Source of the DNA: Sunxiuqinia sp965372405
Lineage (GTDB): Bacteria > Bacteroidota > Bacteroidia > Bacteroidales > Prolixibacteraceae
Assembly: GCA_965372405.1 (NCBI GenBank)
Contig: CBDVCE010000012.1
Span: forward strand, 13,318-77,317
Length of the DNA: 64,000 nt
Direction of reading: 5' to 3'
Shown: positions 34,023-43,521 of the stretch, in pieces
Layout: the number at the start of each line of letters is the position of its first letter
How positions within the stretch are numbered: position 1 is the stretch's first letter
Notes under the pieces: generated by a model
Told to the model about the DNA's origin: nothing
Database searches by the model: none
What the model saw: only the letters and a program-made list of their open reading frames with translations
Program-made: the position numbers and the translations under genes

Positions 34023-35138
34023 ATGTCAGAAACACCTCGAAAATTAATTGTACCCAAAAATGTAACTGATGCTTTACGCAAGGTTATATTTCCTGGAGGT
34101 AAAGAAAATATTGTTGATCTGGATATGGTTCAGGAAATCCGGTTAGCTGGTAAAAAGATTAGTTTCTCACTTGTTTTCCAACGGTCAGATGATCCAAATA
34201 TGTCAGCTGTTATACAAGCTTGTGAAGAAACAATTATTCGTGAACTTGGAGAAGATCTGGAAATTAAGGGCAACATTACAGCAAAGGCCATTCATCAAAT
34301 GGAACGCCCGATTTTACCTGGAGTAAAAAATATAATTGCTGTTGCTTCTGGGAAAGGTGGAGTTGGGAAATCAACTGTTGCTGTAAATCTAGCAGTTTCA
34401 ATTGCTAAAACCGGAGCTAAAGTGGGATTGATTGATGCTGATATTTTTGGACCATCAATTCCTAAAATGTTTGGCGCAGAGCAAATACGACCAACTGGAG
34501 AACAAGTTGATGGACGTGAGATGATTGTGCCAGTTGATAAGCATGGAGTGAAGATATTGTCTATTGGTTTCTTTGTGGCTGTTGAAGATGCATTAGTTTG
34601 GCGTGGGCCGATGGCTTCAAATGCATTAAAACAACTTATCACAGATGGTCTCTGGGGCGATTTGGATTATTTATTGATTGATCTTCCTCCGGGTACAAGT
34701 GATATTCATTTGACACTAGTCCAGACTGTCCCTGTTACAGGAGCTGTTATTGTTTCAACTCCTCAAGATGTTGCTTTGGCAGATGTAATTAAAGGGGTGA
34801 ACATGTTTAAAAGTAAATCGGTTGATGTTCCTGTGTTAGGTTTGGTTGAAAATATGGCATGGTTTACGCCTGAAGAATTACCTGATAATAAGTATTACAT
34901 CTTTGGAAAAGAAGGAGCAAAGAAGCTAGCGGAAAAAACTGGACTCCCACTATTGGGGCAAATTCCGATAGTACAAGGAATTCGTGAAGGTTGTGATGAA
35001 GGGGTTCCTGCAGCACTCGATGAAAATTCACTAACTGGCAAAGCTTTTATGGAGCTTGCAGCAAATACGATGAAGTATGTAGAGCTGAGAAATAAGGATA
35101 TTGACCCTACGAAAAAGGTAAAAGTCAGTAAAAAATAG
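34023..35138 (+). CDS. mrp: Mrp/ApbC-type P-loop ATPase (iron-sulfur cluster carrier family)
   Basis: 371 residues. The N-terminal MIP18/DUF59-like domain (about 10-90) is followed by the deviant Walker A S-G-K-G-G-V-G-K-S-T, switch I D-A-D-I-F-G-P-S, and LIDLPPGTSDIHLTL. The C-x-x-C metal site usually placed after ENM is replaced by V-E-N-M-A-W-F-T-P-E-E-L-P, so classical bridging-cluster binding is doubtful. The family assembles or transfers Fe-S clusters. It is the last gene of the ricT run and has a strong terminator. Confidence 0.93.
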   Translation: MSETPRKLIVPKNVTDALRKVIFPGGKENIVDLDMVQEIRLAGKKISFSLVFQRSDDPNMSAVIQACEETIIRELGEDLEIKGNITAKAIHQMERPILPGVKNIIAVASGKGGVGKSTVAVNLAVSIAKTGAKVGLIDADIFGPSIPKMFGAEQIRPTGEQVDGREMIVPVDKHGVKILSIGFFVAVEDALVWRGPMASNALKQLITDGLWGDLDYLLIDLPPGTSDIHLTLVQTVPVTGAVIVSTPQDVALADVIKGVNMFKSKSVDVPVLGLVENMAWFTPEELPDNKYYIFGKEGAKKLAEKTGLPLLGQIPIVQGIREGCDEGVPAALDENSLTGKAFMELAANTMKYVELRNKDIDPTKKVKVSKK

Positions 35139-35141
35139 ATT

Positions 35142-35175
35142 GAAGGAATCCATTACGGATTCCTTCTTCATTTTA
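35142..35175 (+). terminator. Rho-independent terminator after mrp
   Basis: Perfect 10-bp stem GAAGGAATCC / GGATTCCTTC with a 5-nt loop, 4 bp after the mrp stop, followed by a T-rich stretch (TTCATTTTAATTTT). It closes the ricT-gldH-trmB-atl-mrp transcript. Confidence 0.85.
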
Positions 35176-35378
35176 ATTTTAGATTAGATTCTTCGACCAC
35201 CCAGAATATGCCCTCTTTTTTGTAATATTGTAAACTTTTAACAGAAGCAGTTTGCATGCTGTTAAGATCGGTTTTTAAGCAAATTATGGTCAAGTTTTTT
35301 TTGTAGCTTTTTCAACCAGAAACAAACAATATTAATCGGATTATTCTGTTTATCCTACAGTGCTAAAAAACAATTGGA

Positions 35379-38300
35379 TTGAGTAAACATTCACTACATA
35401 ATATACTACTTGTATTTCTGCTGCTGGTAATGGCTGCGTGTTCTACCGAAAAGAATACACGGATAAACAGAGCTTATCACAATTTAACTTCCCACTACAA
35501 CATTTATTTTAATGGGAAAGAAAGTTTGAAAGAAGGGCTTATCAGGATTGATCGATCAGTTGAAGATGACTATTCTAAACTTTTGCCTATCTATAAATCA
35601 AGTGATCCAGGTACTGGGCGAACAGCTTCTTCTGAAATGGAAACTGCTGTTGTGAAAGCTTCAAAATTGATTAAACTTCATTCCATAACTAAAAAGCCGA
35701 AACGGAAAAAGAACAGAACAAAAGCTTACAAGAAGTTTGCCAGTAAAGAAGAATACAACAAATGGGTTGATGACAGTTATTTGCTGATGGGGCAGGCCTA
35801 TTTTTATATGAAAAACTATATAACGGCAATTGAGAATTTTTCATTTGTGGTTCGTAAGTTTAGTGATGAAGACAGTAAGAGTGAAGCATATGTATGGCTA
35901 ATTAGGGCTTATACAGAAATGGAGCGCTATAACGAAGCTCTTGAAATTATTCAGAATGTTGATGGTGAAAAAGAATTTCCAAAACAATTAAATGATGAGT
36001 TTGGCTTGGCAGTAGCCGATTTTCATATTCGCCAAAATGAATATAAAGAAGCTATACCGCATCTGAAAAGTGCAATAAAAGCTTCGTTTCTCGATAAAAA
36101 TAAGGCTCGCTACAAATTTATTCTAGCCCAGCTATATAAAGAAACAGGGGATGATGCTCTTGCTTCAGAAACCTTTCGCGAAGTGTCCCGCATGAATCCT
36201 CCATATATTATGGCATTTAATGCCCGGATAAATGCAGCAGGAACATTTACAGGTGATGGAGATATTGAAAAGCTCAAAAAGGAGCTTCGGAAAATGCTTC
36301 GTGATTTTAAGAATCAGGAATATCGTGATCAGATTTATTATGCATTAGCGGATATTTATATGGCTGAGAATAATAAATCAATCGCCATTGACATGTACGT
36401 TAAATCGGCAGCTGCTAGTAGTGTGAACATGTTTCAGAGAGCAATTAGTTGTCTTAAGCTTGCCGATATTTATTTTGATGAACTAAATTACCAGGGGGCA
36501 CAAAGCTATTACGACAGCGCCATGGTTGTTATTGACGAAGAATATCCAAATTATAAAACCATACAAAGCAGGTATCAAAGCTTAAGCCGTTTAGTCGAGA
36601 ATCTAAATACTGTTGCAGATGAAGATAGCCTTCAGCGTGTTGCACTTCTGTCTGATGCTGAAAGAAATGAACTTGTTACTCAATGGATAAAAGAGGCACA
36701 AGAAGAAGAGGAGCGTTTACGTCAACTGGAGAATGCACAACTTATGGATCGAAGTTTCTTTAGGATGAATCAGTCACGATTTGGACTTGGGAGACAACAA
36801 CAGGGGGCTGGATGGTATTTTTATAATCCGACTACAGTAGCCTACGGAAAATCTGAGTTTTCACAAATTTGGGGTAGACGAAAGTTAGAAGATAACTGGC
36901 GCCGAACTAATAAAGCCTCAGGAACAGAAGAAGAGCTGGCAGCACTTGAAGAAGAACAGGAAATTCAGCAAGAAGGGCCAAAGCGAATTGAAGATCCTAA
37001 AAACCGGGAATATTACTTGCAGGATGTTCCGCTTACTGATGAACTAATGGAAGCATCGCACGAAAGGATTAGGGATGCACTTTTTAATGCAGGAAGGATT
37101 TTCAAGCAGGATTATAGCAATTATGAACGCTCCATTAATTCTTATGAAGATTTGAATAAGCGCTATGCTGATAATTTTTATTTGCTTACTTCTTATTTTG
37201 AATTGTGGGATTTGTATAAACGGATTAATAATCTCGAAAGATCAAATTATTATCACAACCTTGTTGTAAATAATTTCCCTGAAAGTAAATATGCCAAGTA
37301 TCTTATAAATCCAAATTATTTTATCGAACTGGAAGCTCGAAAAGATAGTCTTAATAATTTATATCAATTGGCTTTCTATAACTACAAAAGAGGAAACTAT
37401 CTGGAAGCGGGTCAGCTTGTTCAACAAATGAACACATTGGAGCCTGACAGCATTATAAAATCAAAAATAGATTTTATAGGAGCTATTTCAGAAGGTACGC
37501 AAACCGATTGGGGCAGCTTTGGAAAACTACTTACAACTTACGTTAAGAATTATCCAAATAGTGAAACGAAACCGTTGGCTGAAGAAATTTTGGAGTTGAT
37601 AGCTGACAGTACTTTAGCGGACTATCAAAAGTTGATTGAGATTGGTTACTTAAATGAAACGATTCAAAATGAAGAATTGAGAGATGAAAACCTTGCTGAA
37701 AATGATGAGTTTGGAGGTAAGTTCTCGTATGATGAAGATCTGTTACATTATTTTGTGATCGCTTTTCCTCGAAGTTCAGGAGTTGATATTAATCGTTTGA
37801 AGTTTGACATAGCCAATTACAATATTGACCATTACACCAAAAAAGATTTTGATGTTGAAACTGAGAATCTCACAAATAATCAGGTTCTGTTAATGGTTCG
37901 GTCACTGGAAGATAAAGAGCAATCGCTAATCTATTTCCGTTCGATTATCCGGCAACGTGAAGTTTTTGAAACCTTAAAAGATATTGAATACATAAATTTT
38001 GTGTCATCATCAGCTAATTATAGGGAAATAACTTCCGATCGGAGTTATGTGGAATATTTGAAATTCTTCATTAAAAATTACAGCCGCTTTATTAGTAGCG
38101 ATTTTCCTGTAGATGAGTTGCCAGATCCCGAAGAGCTGATGGCTAAGGCTCAAGAAGAAGAACAGCAACTGGAGGAACGTGGAACATTTGTAGTTGTAAA
38201 AGCCGATGTTAATCAGGAAGTATTTGAGAAAGATTTTGATAAGAAGCAAAACTTTGTGCTTGCAGTTAAAGATCCTGCTTTTGATTTACGCAAGCTGATG

Positions 38301-39074
38301 GGTAATTTCTCGGATTATAACCGTGATAAATTCCGTGATTATGAATTAGTGATGCAACAACGCGCGTTTGATGATTACAAACTCTTGGTAATAAAATCAC
38401 TGCCAAATACGCGAGAAGCAATGGATTATTTTAGCAAGGTAGTTGCAAATCGTCGTTTGTATCAAGATCTGGAGACTAGAAGTTATCGAAATTTCATCAT
38501 TAGCGATAAAAACCTTAACGATCTTATTGCTAATAAAACGCTCGATGAATACATCCAATTCTTTAGGAAATATCATATTCGAGGGAACTACACAAGTACA
38601 AAAGAAACTTCGGAGGAAATAAAGTCTGCTCCAGCACAAATAGCCTCAGAACCTGTCACTAAAGTTGTCAAGCCAGTCGAAGCTCCACCATTGTATCAAG
38701 GTGCTTTTAAAACTGATGTTGAAGGAAGTCAACGTTTTGTTTTGATTTTACCTGTTGAGGGTATTGATAAGGCAGAGGTAAAATCAGCAATTGAAAATTT
38801 CAACAAGCAGCTGTATCCTTCACGATCTCTTCAATTGGAAGAATCTGCAATGGGATCTGAAAACTTAATACTTTCTGTTGGAGGTTTGCAAAGTAAAACT
38901 GAAGGAATGCAATACTTAAAGGAGATCATACAAAATCAACAGATTTATGGATCTTTAATGGAGCTTAACTATCGAAACTTTGTTATTTCTGAAGAGAATT
39001 TCACCATATTCCTTGACAATAAGGATATTAGCGATTATATTGATCTGTACAAGATTTATTACCTCAATCTTTAA
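35379..39074 (+). CDS. porW: T9SS accessory lipoprotein PorW/SprE (TPR)
   Basis: 1231 residues from a TTG start (MSKHSLHNILLVFLLLVMAAC). The lipobox V-M-A-A-C predicts lipidation of Cys21, and the mature start S-T-E-K-N-T-R-I-N-R-A-Y-H-N-L-T-S-H-Y-N-I-Y-F-N-G is the family hallmark. Tetratricopeptide-like helices cover about 100-400 and 560-780. The last third carries three related ~110-residue units at about 790-905, 958-1067 and 1119-1231, each ending near Y-x-N-F-x-I-S. In P. gingivalis and Flavobacterium, PorW/SprE is needed for T9SS function. No later ATG preserves the signal peptide, so TTG is preferred. Confidence 0.93.
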   Translation: MSKHSLHNILLVFLLLVMAACSTEKNTRINRAYHNLTSHYNIYFNGKESLKEGLIRIDRSVEDDYSKLLPIYKSSDPGTGRTASSEMETAVVKASKLIKLHSITKKPKRKKNRTKAYKKFASKEEYNKWVDDSYLLMGQAYFYMKNYITAIENFSFVVRKFSDEDSKSEAYVWLIRAYTEMERYNEALEIIQNVDGEKEFPKQLNDEFGLAVADFHIRQNEYKEAIPHLKSAIKASFLDKNKARYKFILAQLYKETGDDALASETFREVSRMNPPYIMAFNARINAAGTFTGDGDIEKLKKELRKMLRDFKNQEYRDQIYYALADIYMAENNKSIAIDMYVKSAAASSVNMFQRAISCLKLADIYFDELNYQGAQSYYDSAMVVIDEEYPNYKTIQSRYQSLSRLVENLNTVADEDSLQRVALLSDAERNELVTQWIKEAQEEEERLRQLENAQLMDRSFFRMNQSRFGLGRQQQGAGWYFYNPTTVAYGKSEFSQIWGRRKLEDNWRRTNKASGTEEELAALEEEQEIQQEGPKRIEDPKNREYYLQDVPLTDELMEASHERIRDALFNAGRIFKQDYSNYERSINSYEDLNKRYADNFYLLTSYFELWDLYKRINNLERSNYYHNLVVNNFPESKYAKYLINPNYFIELEARKDSLNNLYQLAFYNYKRGNYLEAGQLVQQMNTLEPDSIIKSKIDFIGAISEGTQTDWGSFGKLLTTYVKNYPNSETKPLAEEILELIADSTLADYQKLIEIGYLNETIQNEELRDENLAENDEFGGKFSYDEDLLHYFVIAFPRSSGVDINRLKFDIANYNIDHYTKKDFDVETENLTNNQVLLMVRSLEDKEQSLIYFRSIIRQREVFETLKDIEYINFVSSSANYREITSDRSYVEYLKFFIKNYSRFISSDFPVDELPDPEELMAKAQEEEQQLEERGTFVVVKADVNQEVFEKDFDKKQNFVLAVKDPAFDLRKLMGNFSDYNRDKFRDYELVMQQRAFDDYKLLVIKSLPNTREAMDYFSKVVANRRLYQDLETRSYRNFIISDKNLNDLIANKTLDEYIQFFRKYHIRGNYTSTKETSEEIKSAPAQIASEPVTKVVKPVEAPPLYQGAFKTDVEGSQRFVLILPVEGIDKAEVKSAIENFNKQLYPSRSLQLEESAMGSENLILSVGGLQSKTEGMQYLKEIIQNQQIYGSLMELNYRNFVISEENFTIFLDNKDISDYIDLYKIYYLNL

Positions 39075-39153
39075 TCGCGTTAAAGTTTGTTAAGGACATA
39101 CTGCAAGCGATTTTTTTTGGTTAGCTTAAAACACAGGTTTTAATTCAAAAAGC

Positions 39154-40707
39154 ATGAAGACAATCCGTATACTTTGGACTGATGACGAAATAGATTTATT
39201 GAGAGGTCACATTATCTTTTTAGAACAAAAAGGATTTGAGGTTTCAACTGCGTATAATGGCACTGATGCTATTGAATTGGTAAAAAGCAATCCTTATGAC
39301 ATTATTTTTCTTGATGAGAATATGCCTGGCAAAACAGGACTGGAAACGCTGGACGAGATAAAAGCCATAAAGCCAAATATTCCTGTAGTGATGATCACCA
39401 AGAGTGAAGAGGAAGATATTATGGATCAGGCAATTGGTGCAAAAATGGCTGATTATCTCATAAAACCTGTCAATCCTAAGCAAATCCTTCTTTCTATAAA
39501 AAAGAATGTTGGTCAACGTGAATTGGTTACCCGAAAAACAACTTCAGGCTACCAAAGTGAGTTTGGAAAAATTGGAATGCGGTTGAATGAGAATCTCAAT
39601 TATGAGGAGTGGGTTGAGTTATACCAAAAACTTGTTTTCTGGGAGCTTGAACTTAGTGAGTCGGACGACTCTACTATGGACGAAATTCTAAAAATGCAAA
39701 AAGGAGAGGCGAATGCTTCATTTGTCCGATTCATTAAAAACAATTATGCCGATTGGTTTAAGAAAGATTTTGGTGAGCGGCCTATGTTATCTCCGGATCT
39801 ATTTAAGCATAGAATTTTTCCAATTCTAGATAAGGGAGAGAAGGTATTTGTTTTAGTCATTGACAATTTACGATACGATCAATTTCGGGTATTAAATTCG
39901 GTAATGAGCCAGTATTTCTTAAGTGAAGAGGAGCTATATTATAGCATTTTGCCAACGGCAACAATGTATGCTCGAAATTCAATATTTTCTGGTTTAATGC
40001 CTGGCGAAATTGCAAAACTACTTCCTGATCTGTGGGAAGATGATGACAATGCTGGTCATAAGAACAAGCATGAGAGAGAGTTGATGCAATCTCAATTGAA
40101 GAGGCATGGAAGAACTGAAAAGCTTTATTTTGAGAAAATCACAAATGTAAAAGCAGGGAGGAAGCTGATTGACAATTTGGGGAATGTGTTGAAAAATGAC
40201 TTGTCAGTTATGGTTTTCAATATTGTGGATATGATTTCGCATGCCCGAACTGAAATGGACATGATTAAAGAACTCGCTGGTGATGAAAAGGCTTATCGCT
40301 CACTAACACTAAGCTGGTTCAATAATTCATCATTATTGGAACTGCTCCGTGCACTGGCAGAGAATAATGTTAAAGTAGTTTTAACAACTGATCATGGAAC
40401 TATTCGGGTTGATAATGCTGTTAAAGTAATTGGCGATCGAGAAACCAATACGAATCTTCGATACAAAATTGGACGCAATTTGAATTATAATCCGAAACAG
40501 GTTTTTGAGGTGAAGAACCCTGAACAAATTCATCTTCCGGGGAGAAATGTTAGTTCAAGTTTTATTTTTGCAACGAATACGGACTTTTTTGCTTATCCAA
40601 ATAATTATAATCACTATGCCCAATATTACAAGGACACATTTCAGCATGGAGGTGTTTCAATGGAAGAGGTGATTATTCCGTTTATTGTGATGTCACCAAA
40701 AGTTTAG
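39154..40707 (+). CDS. porX: T9SS regulator PorX (receiver + PglZ domain)
   Basis: 517 residues. The receiver domain (1-120) has phospho-acceptor Asp54 in F-L-D-E-N-M-P-G and Lys in L-I-K-P-V-N-P. A linker is followed by a PglZ/alkaline-phosphatase-like domain with V-F-V-L-V-I-D-N-L-R-Y-D-Q-F (metal-binding Asp) and L-T-T-D-H-G-T-I-R (Asp-His). This is the PorX architecture, a response regulator that controls T9SS gene expression and has phosphodiesterase activity in the crystal-structure literature I know of. It follows porW by 79 bp, and its stop overlaps the convergent ABC gene by 4 nt. Confidence 0.95.
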   Translation: MKTIRILWTDDEIDLLRGHIIFLEQKGFEVSTAYNGTDAIELVKSNPYDIIFLDENMPGKTGLETLDEIKAIKPNIPVVMITKSEEEDIMDQAIGAKMADYLIKPVNPKQILLSIKKNVGQRELVTRKTTSGYQSEFGKIGMRLNENLNYEEWVELYQKLVFWELELSESDDSTMDEILKMQKGEANASFVRFIKNNYADWFKKDFGERPMLSPDLFKHRIFPILDKGEKVFVLVIDNLRYDQFRVLNSVMSQYFLSEEELYYSILPTATMYARNSIFSGLMPGEIAKLLPDLWEDDDNAGHKNKHERELMQSQLKRHGRTEKLYFEKITNVKAGRKLIDNLGNVLKNDLSVMVFNIVDMISHARTEMDMIKELAGDEKAYRSLTLSWFNNSSLLELLRALAENNVKVVLTTDHGTIRVDNAVKVIGDRETNTNLRYKIGRNLNYNPKQVFEVKNPEQIHLPGRNVSSSFIFATNTDFFAYPNNYNHYAQYYKDTFQHGGVSMEEVIIPFIVMSPKV

Positions 40708-41471
40708 TTTTGCTTCTGAATTTTATCGTCACGAATTTGGCGGTATTGCTTGTTGGCAAATACAAACTCATTTAGCTTTTTATTATCCGATTGAAGGATT
40801 TCATGCTTTGAGCCTTCCCAGCACATTTTACCTTCGCTGATAAACATGATTTTGTCACCAATTTCCATTACCGAATTCATATCATGGGTGTTAATAATGG
40901 TCGTTATGTTTAGGTCAACAGTAATCTCATGAATTAGCTCATCAATTACCAAAGCGGTTTCCGGGTCAAGACCTGAATTCGGTTCATCGCAAAAAAGGTA
41001 CTTTGGATTTAGAGCTATTGCGCGTGCAATAGCCACTCGTTTTTGCATACCCCCGGATATTTCAGATGGGAAATGATGGTGAGCTTTTTCAATGTTTACC
41101 CGATCCAGACAGAAGTCAACCCGTTTTTGTTTTTCTTCGGTCGACTGTTCAGTAAACATATCAAGTGGAAAACGGACATTTTCTTCAACTGTAAGAGAAT
41201 CAAACAAAGCCCCACCTTGAAAAAGCATTCCCATTTCCTGGCGAAGACGTTTCCTTTCTTTGGTTTTCATTGTAGTAAAATCCCGGTCATCATATAATAT
41301 ATGGCCTTCATCAACCTCATGCAGTCCAACAATTGATTTAAGTAGAACAGTTTTTCCAGAGCCACTTCGGCCAATAATAAGGTTGGTTTGCCCCTTAAGG
41401 AATTGAGTAGATATTTTGCTCAGGACTTGTTTGTCTTCAAAAGATTTAGATATGTTTTCAACTATAATCAT
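40704..41471 (-). CDS. mlaF: Mla-type ABC transporter ATPase (MlaF-like)
   Basis: 255 residues. Walker A G-R-S-G-S-G-K-T, ABC signature I-S-G-G-M-Q-K-R-V, Walker B Y-L-F-C-D-E-P-N-S-G-L-D-P, and the switch histidine in N-T-H-D-M. With the MlaE permease overlapping by 4 nt, it forms a lipid-transport ABC unit of the Mla/MCE type. An MCE substrate-binding protein is not adjacent in this window. It probably moves phospholipids between the membranes. Confidence 0.93.
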   Translation of the reverse strand: MIIVENISKSFEDKQVLSKISTQFLKGQTNLIIGRSGSGKTVLLKSIVGLHEVDEGHILYDDRDFTTMKTKERKRLRQEMGMLFQGGALFDSLTVEENVRFPLDMFTEQSTEEKQKRVDFCLDRVNIEKAHHHFPSEISGGMQKRVAIARAIALNPKYLFCDEPNSGLDPETALVIDELIHEITVDLNITTIINTHDMNSVMEIGDKIMFISEGKMCWEGSKHEILQSDNKKLNEFVFANKQYRQIRDDKIQKQN

Positions 41472-42208
41472 TTAAACAGCAATTGAGTTAAAATTAGGTC
41501 AAAAACCAGGATTAAGATATTCGTATTTACTACCGCTTTTGTACTTGCAGTTCCAACTTCGAAAGCGCCACCACGAACATAATAACCAAAATATGCAGGA
41601 ACACTGGCTACCAAAAAACCAAAAAACAATGTTTTTATTAGTGAGAAGGTAACATAGTATGGAGTAAATAGATATTGAATTCCATTTATATAGTCAGGTG
41701 GAGTAACAGCACCAACTGCCGGGCCAACAATTAATCCACCAATTAATCCAAAAAATACACTTAAAATAAATAAGAAAGGAAAGATAAAAACGACAGCAAC
41801 AATTTTGGGAAGAATTAGATAGCTAGCTGGATTTACACCCATAATTTGAAGTGAATCAATTTGTTCGGTTACACGCATGCTTCCAATTTCTGAAGTAATA
41901 TTCGATCCAATCTTACCGGCCATAATCAACCCCATAATAGTAGAGGAGAATTCAAGGATAAGCGTATCTCGATTTCCCAAGCCTATTAGGTAACTTGGGA
42001 AAAGTGGATTGGTTAAGTTATAAGCAACCTGAAGTGTAATAATTCCACCCATAAAAATTGATATAATTACAACAATCCCAACGGAGTTCAGCCCCAGGTT
42101 TTCAATTTCTTGAAAAAGCTTTTTTACATAGACTCTGTACTTTTCTGGCTTTGAAAAAACCTGATAGAGCAATGCAAAATAACGGCCTGTGTGAAAGAAA
42201 AATTTCAT
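41468..42208 (-). CDS. mlaE: Mla-type ABC transporter permease (MlaE-like)
   Basis: 246 residues with about six hydrophobic segments. MlaE/TrnE-type motifs: S-V-G-I-V-V-I-I-S-I-F-M-G-G-I, LGNRDTLILEFSSTIMGLIMAGKIGSNITSEIGSMRVTEQIDSLQIMGVNPASYLILPKI, the conserved loop of the family. Together with the ATPase downstream it forms the inner-membrane part of a phospholipid transporter. A minus-strand TAnnTTTG match (TAAATTTG) lies at 42231-42238, 23 bp before the start. Confidence 0.93.
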   Translation of the reverse strand: MKFFFHTGRYFALLYQVFSKPEKYRVYVKKLFQEIENLGLNSVGIVVIISIFMGGIITLQVAYNLTNPLFPSYLIGLGNRDTLILEFSSTIMGLIMAGKIGSNITSEIGSMRVTEQIDSLQIMGVNPASYLILPKIVAVVFIFPFLFILSVFFGLIGGLIVGPAVGAVTPPDYINGIQYLFTPYYVTFSLIKTLFFGFLVASVPAYFGYYVRGGAFEVGTASTKAVVNTNILILVFDLILTQLLFK

Positions 42209-42230
42209 ATCAGCAATTTTTATAAAATTA

Positions 42231-42238
42231 CAAATTTA
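42231..42238 (-). promoter_or_regulatory. Possible -7 promoter box of the mlaE-mlaF pair
   Basis: Minus-strand TAAATTTG, an exact TAnnTTTG match, 23 bp before the mlaE start. No -33 element was recognised. Confidence 0.35.
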
Positions 42239-42334
42239 TATGAAGCTTTAATGATTAAAGTTTAAACCCTTTTAAAAGGTTAATGTTTCCTATAATGATC
42301 ACATTATTTTATTTATAAATTCACATTAATCAAG

Positions 42335-42342
42335 TATATTTG
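42335..42342 (+). promoter_or_regulatory. Probable -7 promoter box of manC
   Basis: TATATTTG, an exact TAnnTTTG match, ending 32 bp before the manC ATG in the gap divergent from mlaE. No -33 TTG at the right spacing. Confidence 0.4.
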
Positions 42343-42374
42343 ATAGAATTGAAAGTGATTTAAAAAATCTATAT

Positions 42375-43463
42375 ATGAAAAATAATTTCTGTGTTATAAT
42401 GGCTGGTGGAATTGGAAGCCGCTTTTGGCCTCTCAGCAAAAGTTCAATGCCAAAACAGTTTCTTGATATCGTTGGTACAGGTAGAACATTCATTCAGATG
42501 ACATTTGATCGTTTGAAACGTGTTTGCCCTGAGGAGAATTTTTATGTAGTTACAAGTGTTGATTATAAAGATTTAGTACTTCAACAATTACCTGAATTAA
42601 GTGAAGCGCAGGTATTGTGCGAACCACTTCGAAGAAATACTGCCCCTTGTGTTGCTTATGCAAATTATGTGATCAAGAATCGGAATCCAGAAGCAAATAT
42701 TATTGTAGCACCTTCAGATCATCTGATCACTAAAGAGGATGAGTTTATACGTCAGATTGAGAACGGGCTTGATTTTGTTACTAAAAATAATGTATTGCTT
42801 ACTTTGGGAATTATGCCAAGTAGGCCAGAAACAGGATATGGATACATTCAAACTAAAAATAAAGTTGAGTTTAAAGAATTGGATAACCTTTATAAGGTGA
42901 AAACATTTACTGAGAAACCAGATTTAAAAATGGCTGAAGTCTTTGTTGAAAGTGGGGAATTTTTCTGGAACTCTGGAATTTTTATCTGGTCATTGAAAAG
43001 TATTATGCATGCTTTTGGAGAACATCTTCCAGAAGTAGATAGCTTATTTAAGAAGGGTGAAAAACTTTATGGAACTTCTGATGAGCTTCATTTTATTAAT
43101 AAAACATATTCTGAATGCCAGAACATTTCCCTTGATTATGGAATCATGGAAAAGGCTGACAATGTGAATGTGCTTTGTGCCGATTTTGGATGGAGTGACC
43201 TGGGAACCTGGGGGTCTCTATATGAGAATAGGGAAAAAGATGAACTTCAGAATTCGATTAATGGTGAAAATGTAATGACCTACGATTCGAAAGGGTGTAT
43301 TGTGAATATGCCAAATGACAAATTGGTTGTATTACAGGGCTTGGAAGATTTCATTGTTGTTGAAGCTGACAATACGCTACTAGTTTGCAAAAAGACCGAT
43401 GAGCAGCTCATTAGGCAGTTTGTAAGCGATGTTAAAATGCACAAAGGAGATAAATTCGTTTAA
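42375..43463 (+). CDS. manC: Mannose-1-phosphate guanylyltransferase
   Basis: Makes GDP-mannose from mannose-1-phosphate and GTP for surface glycans. 362 residues, without the C-terminal isomerase domain of bifunctional forms. Nucleotide-binding signature M-A-G-G-I-G-S-R-F-W-P-L-S-K-S-S-M-P-K-Q-F, then EPLRRNTAPCVAYA, VAPSDHLI, the TFTEKPD motif and F-F-W-N-S-G-I-F-I-W. GDP-mannose could feed lipopolysaccharide, including the anionic LPS to which some T9SS cargo is attached in P. gingivalis; that link is inference from position between T9SS blocks. Confidence 0.94.
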   Translation: MKNNFCVIMAGGIGSRFWPLSKSSMPKQFLDIVGTGRTFIQMTFDRLKRVCPEENFYVVTSVDYKDLVLQQLPELSEAQVLCEPLRRNTAPCVAYANYVIKNRNPEANIIVAPSDHLITKEDEFIRQIENGLDFVTKNNVLLTLGIMPSRPETGYGYIQTKNKVEFKELDNLYKVKTFTEKPDLKMAEVFVESGEFFWNSGIFIWSLKSIMHAFGEHLPEVDSLFKKGEKLYGTSDELHFINKTYSECQNISLDYGIMEKADNVNVLCADFGWSDLGTWGSLYENREKDELQNSINGENVMTYDSKGCIVNMPNDKLVVLQGLEDFIVVEADNTLLVCKKTDEQLIRQFVSDVKMHKGDKFV

Positions 43464-43490
43464 GTAACAACTATTGTAAAAGATATGAGT

Positions 43491-43521
43491 AAGCCTCTTC
43501 AAGAAATTGGAGGGGCTTTTT
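43491..43521 (+). terminator. Rho-independent terminator after manC
   Basis: Stem AGCCTCTTCAA / TTGGAGGGGCT (11 pairs, two of them G-U) with a GAAA loop and then TTTTTAT, 28 bp after the manC stop. Its right side touches the stop of the convergent gldK paralogue. Confidence 0.8.
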
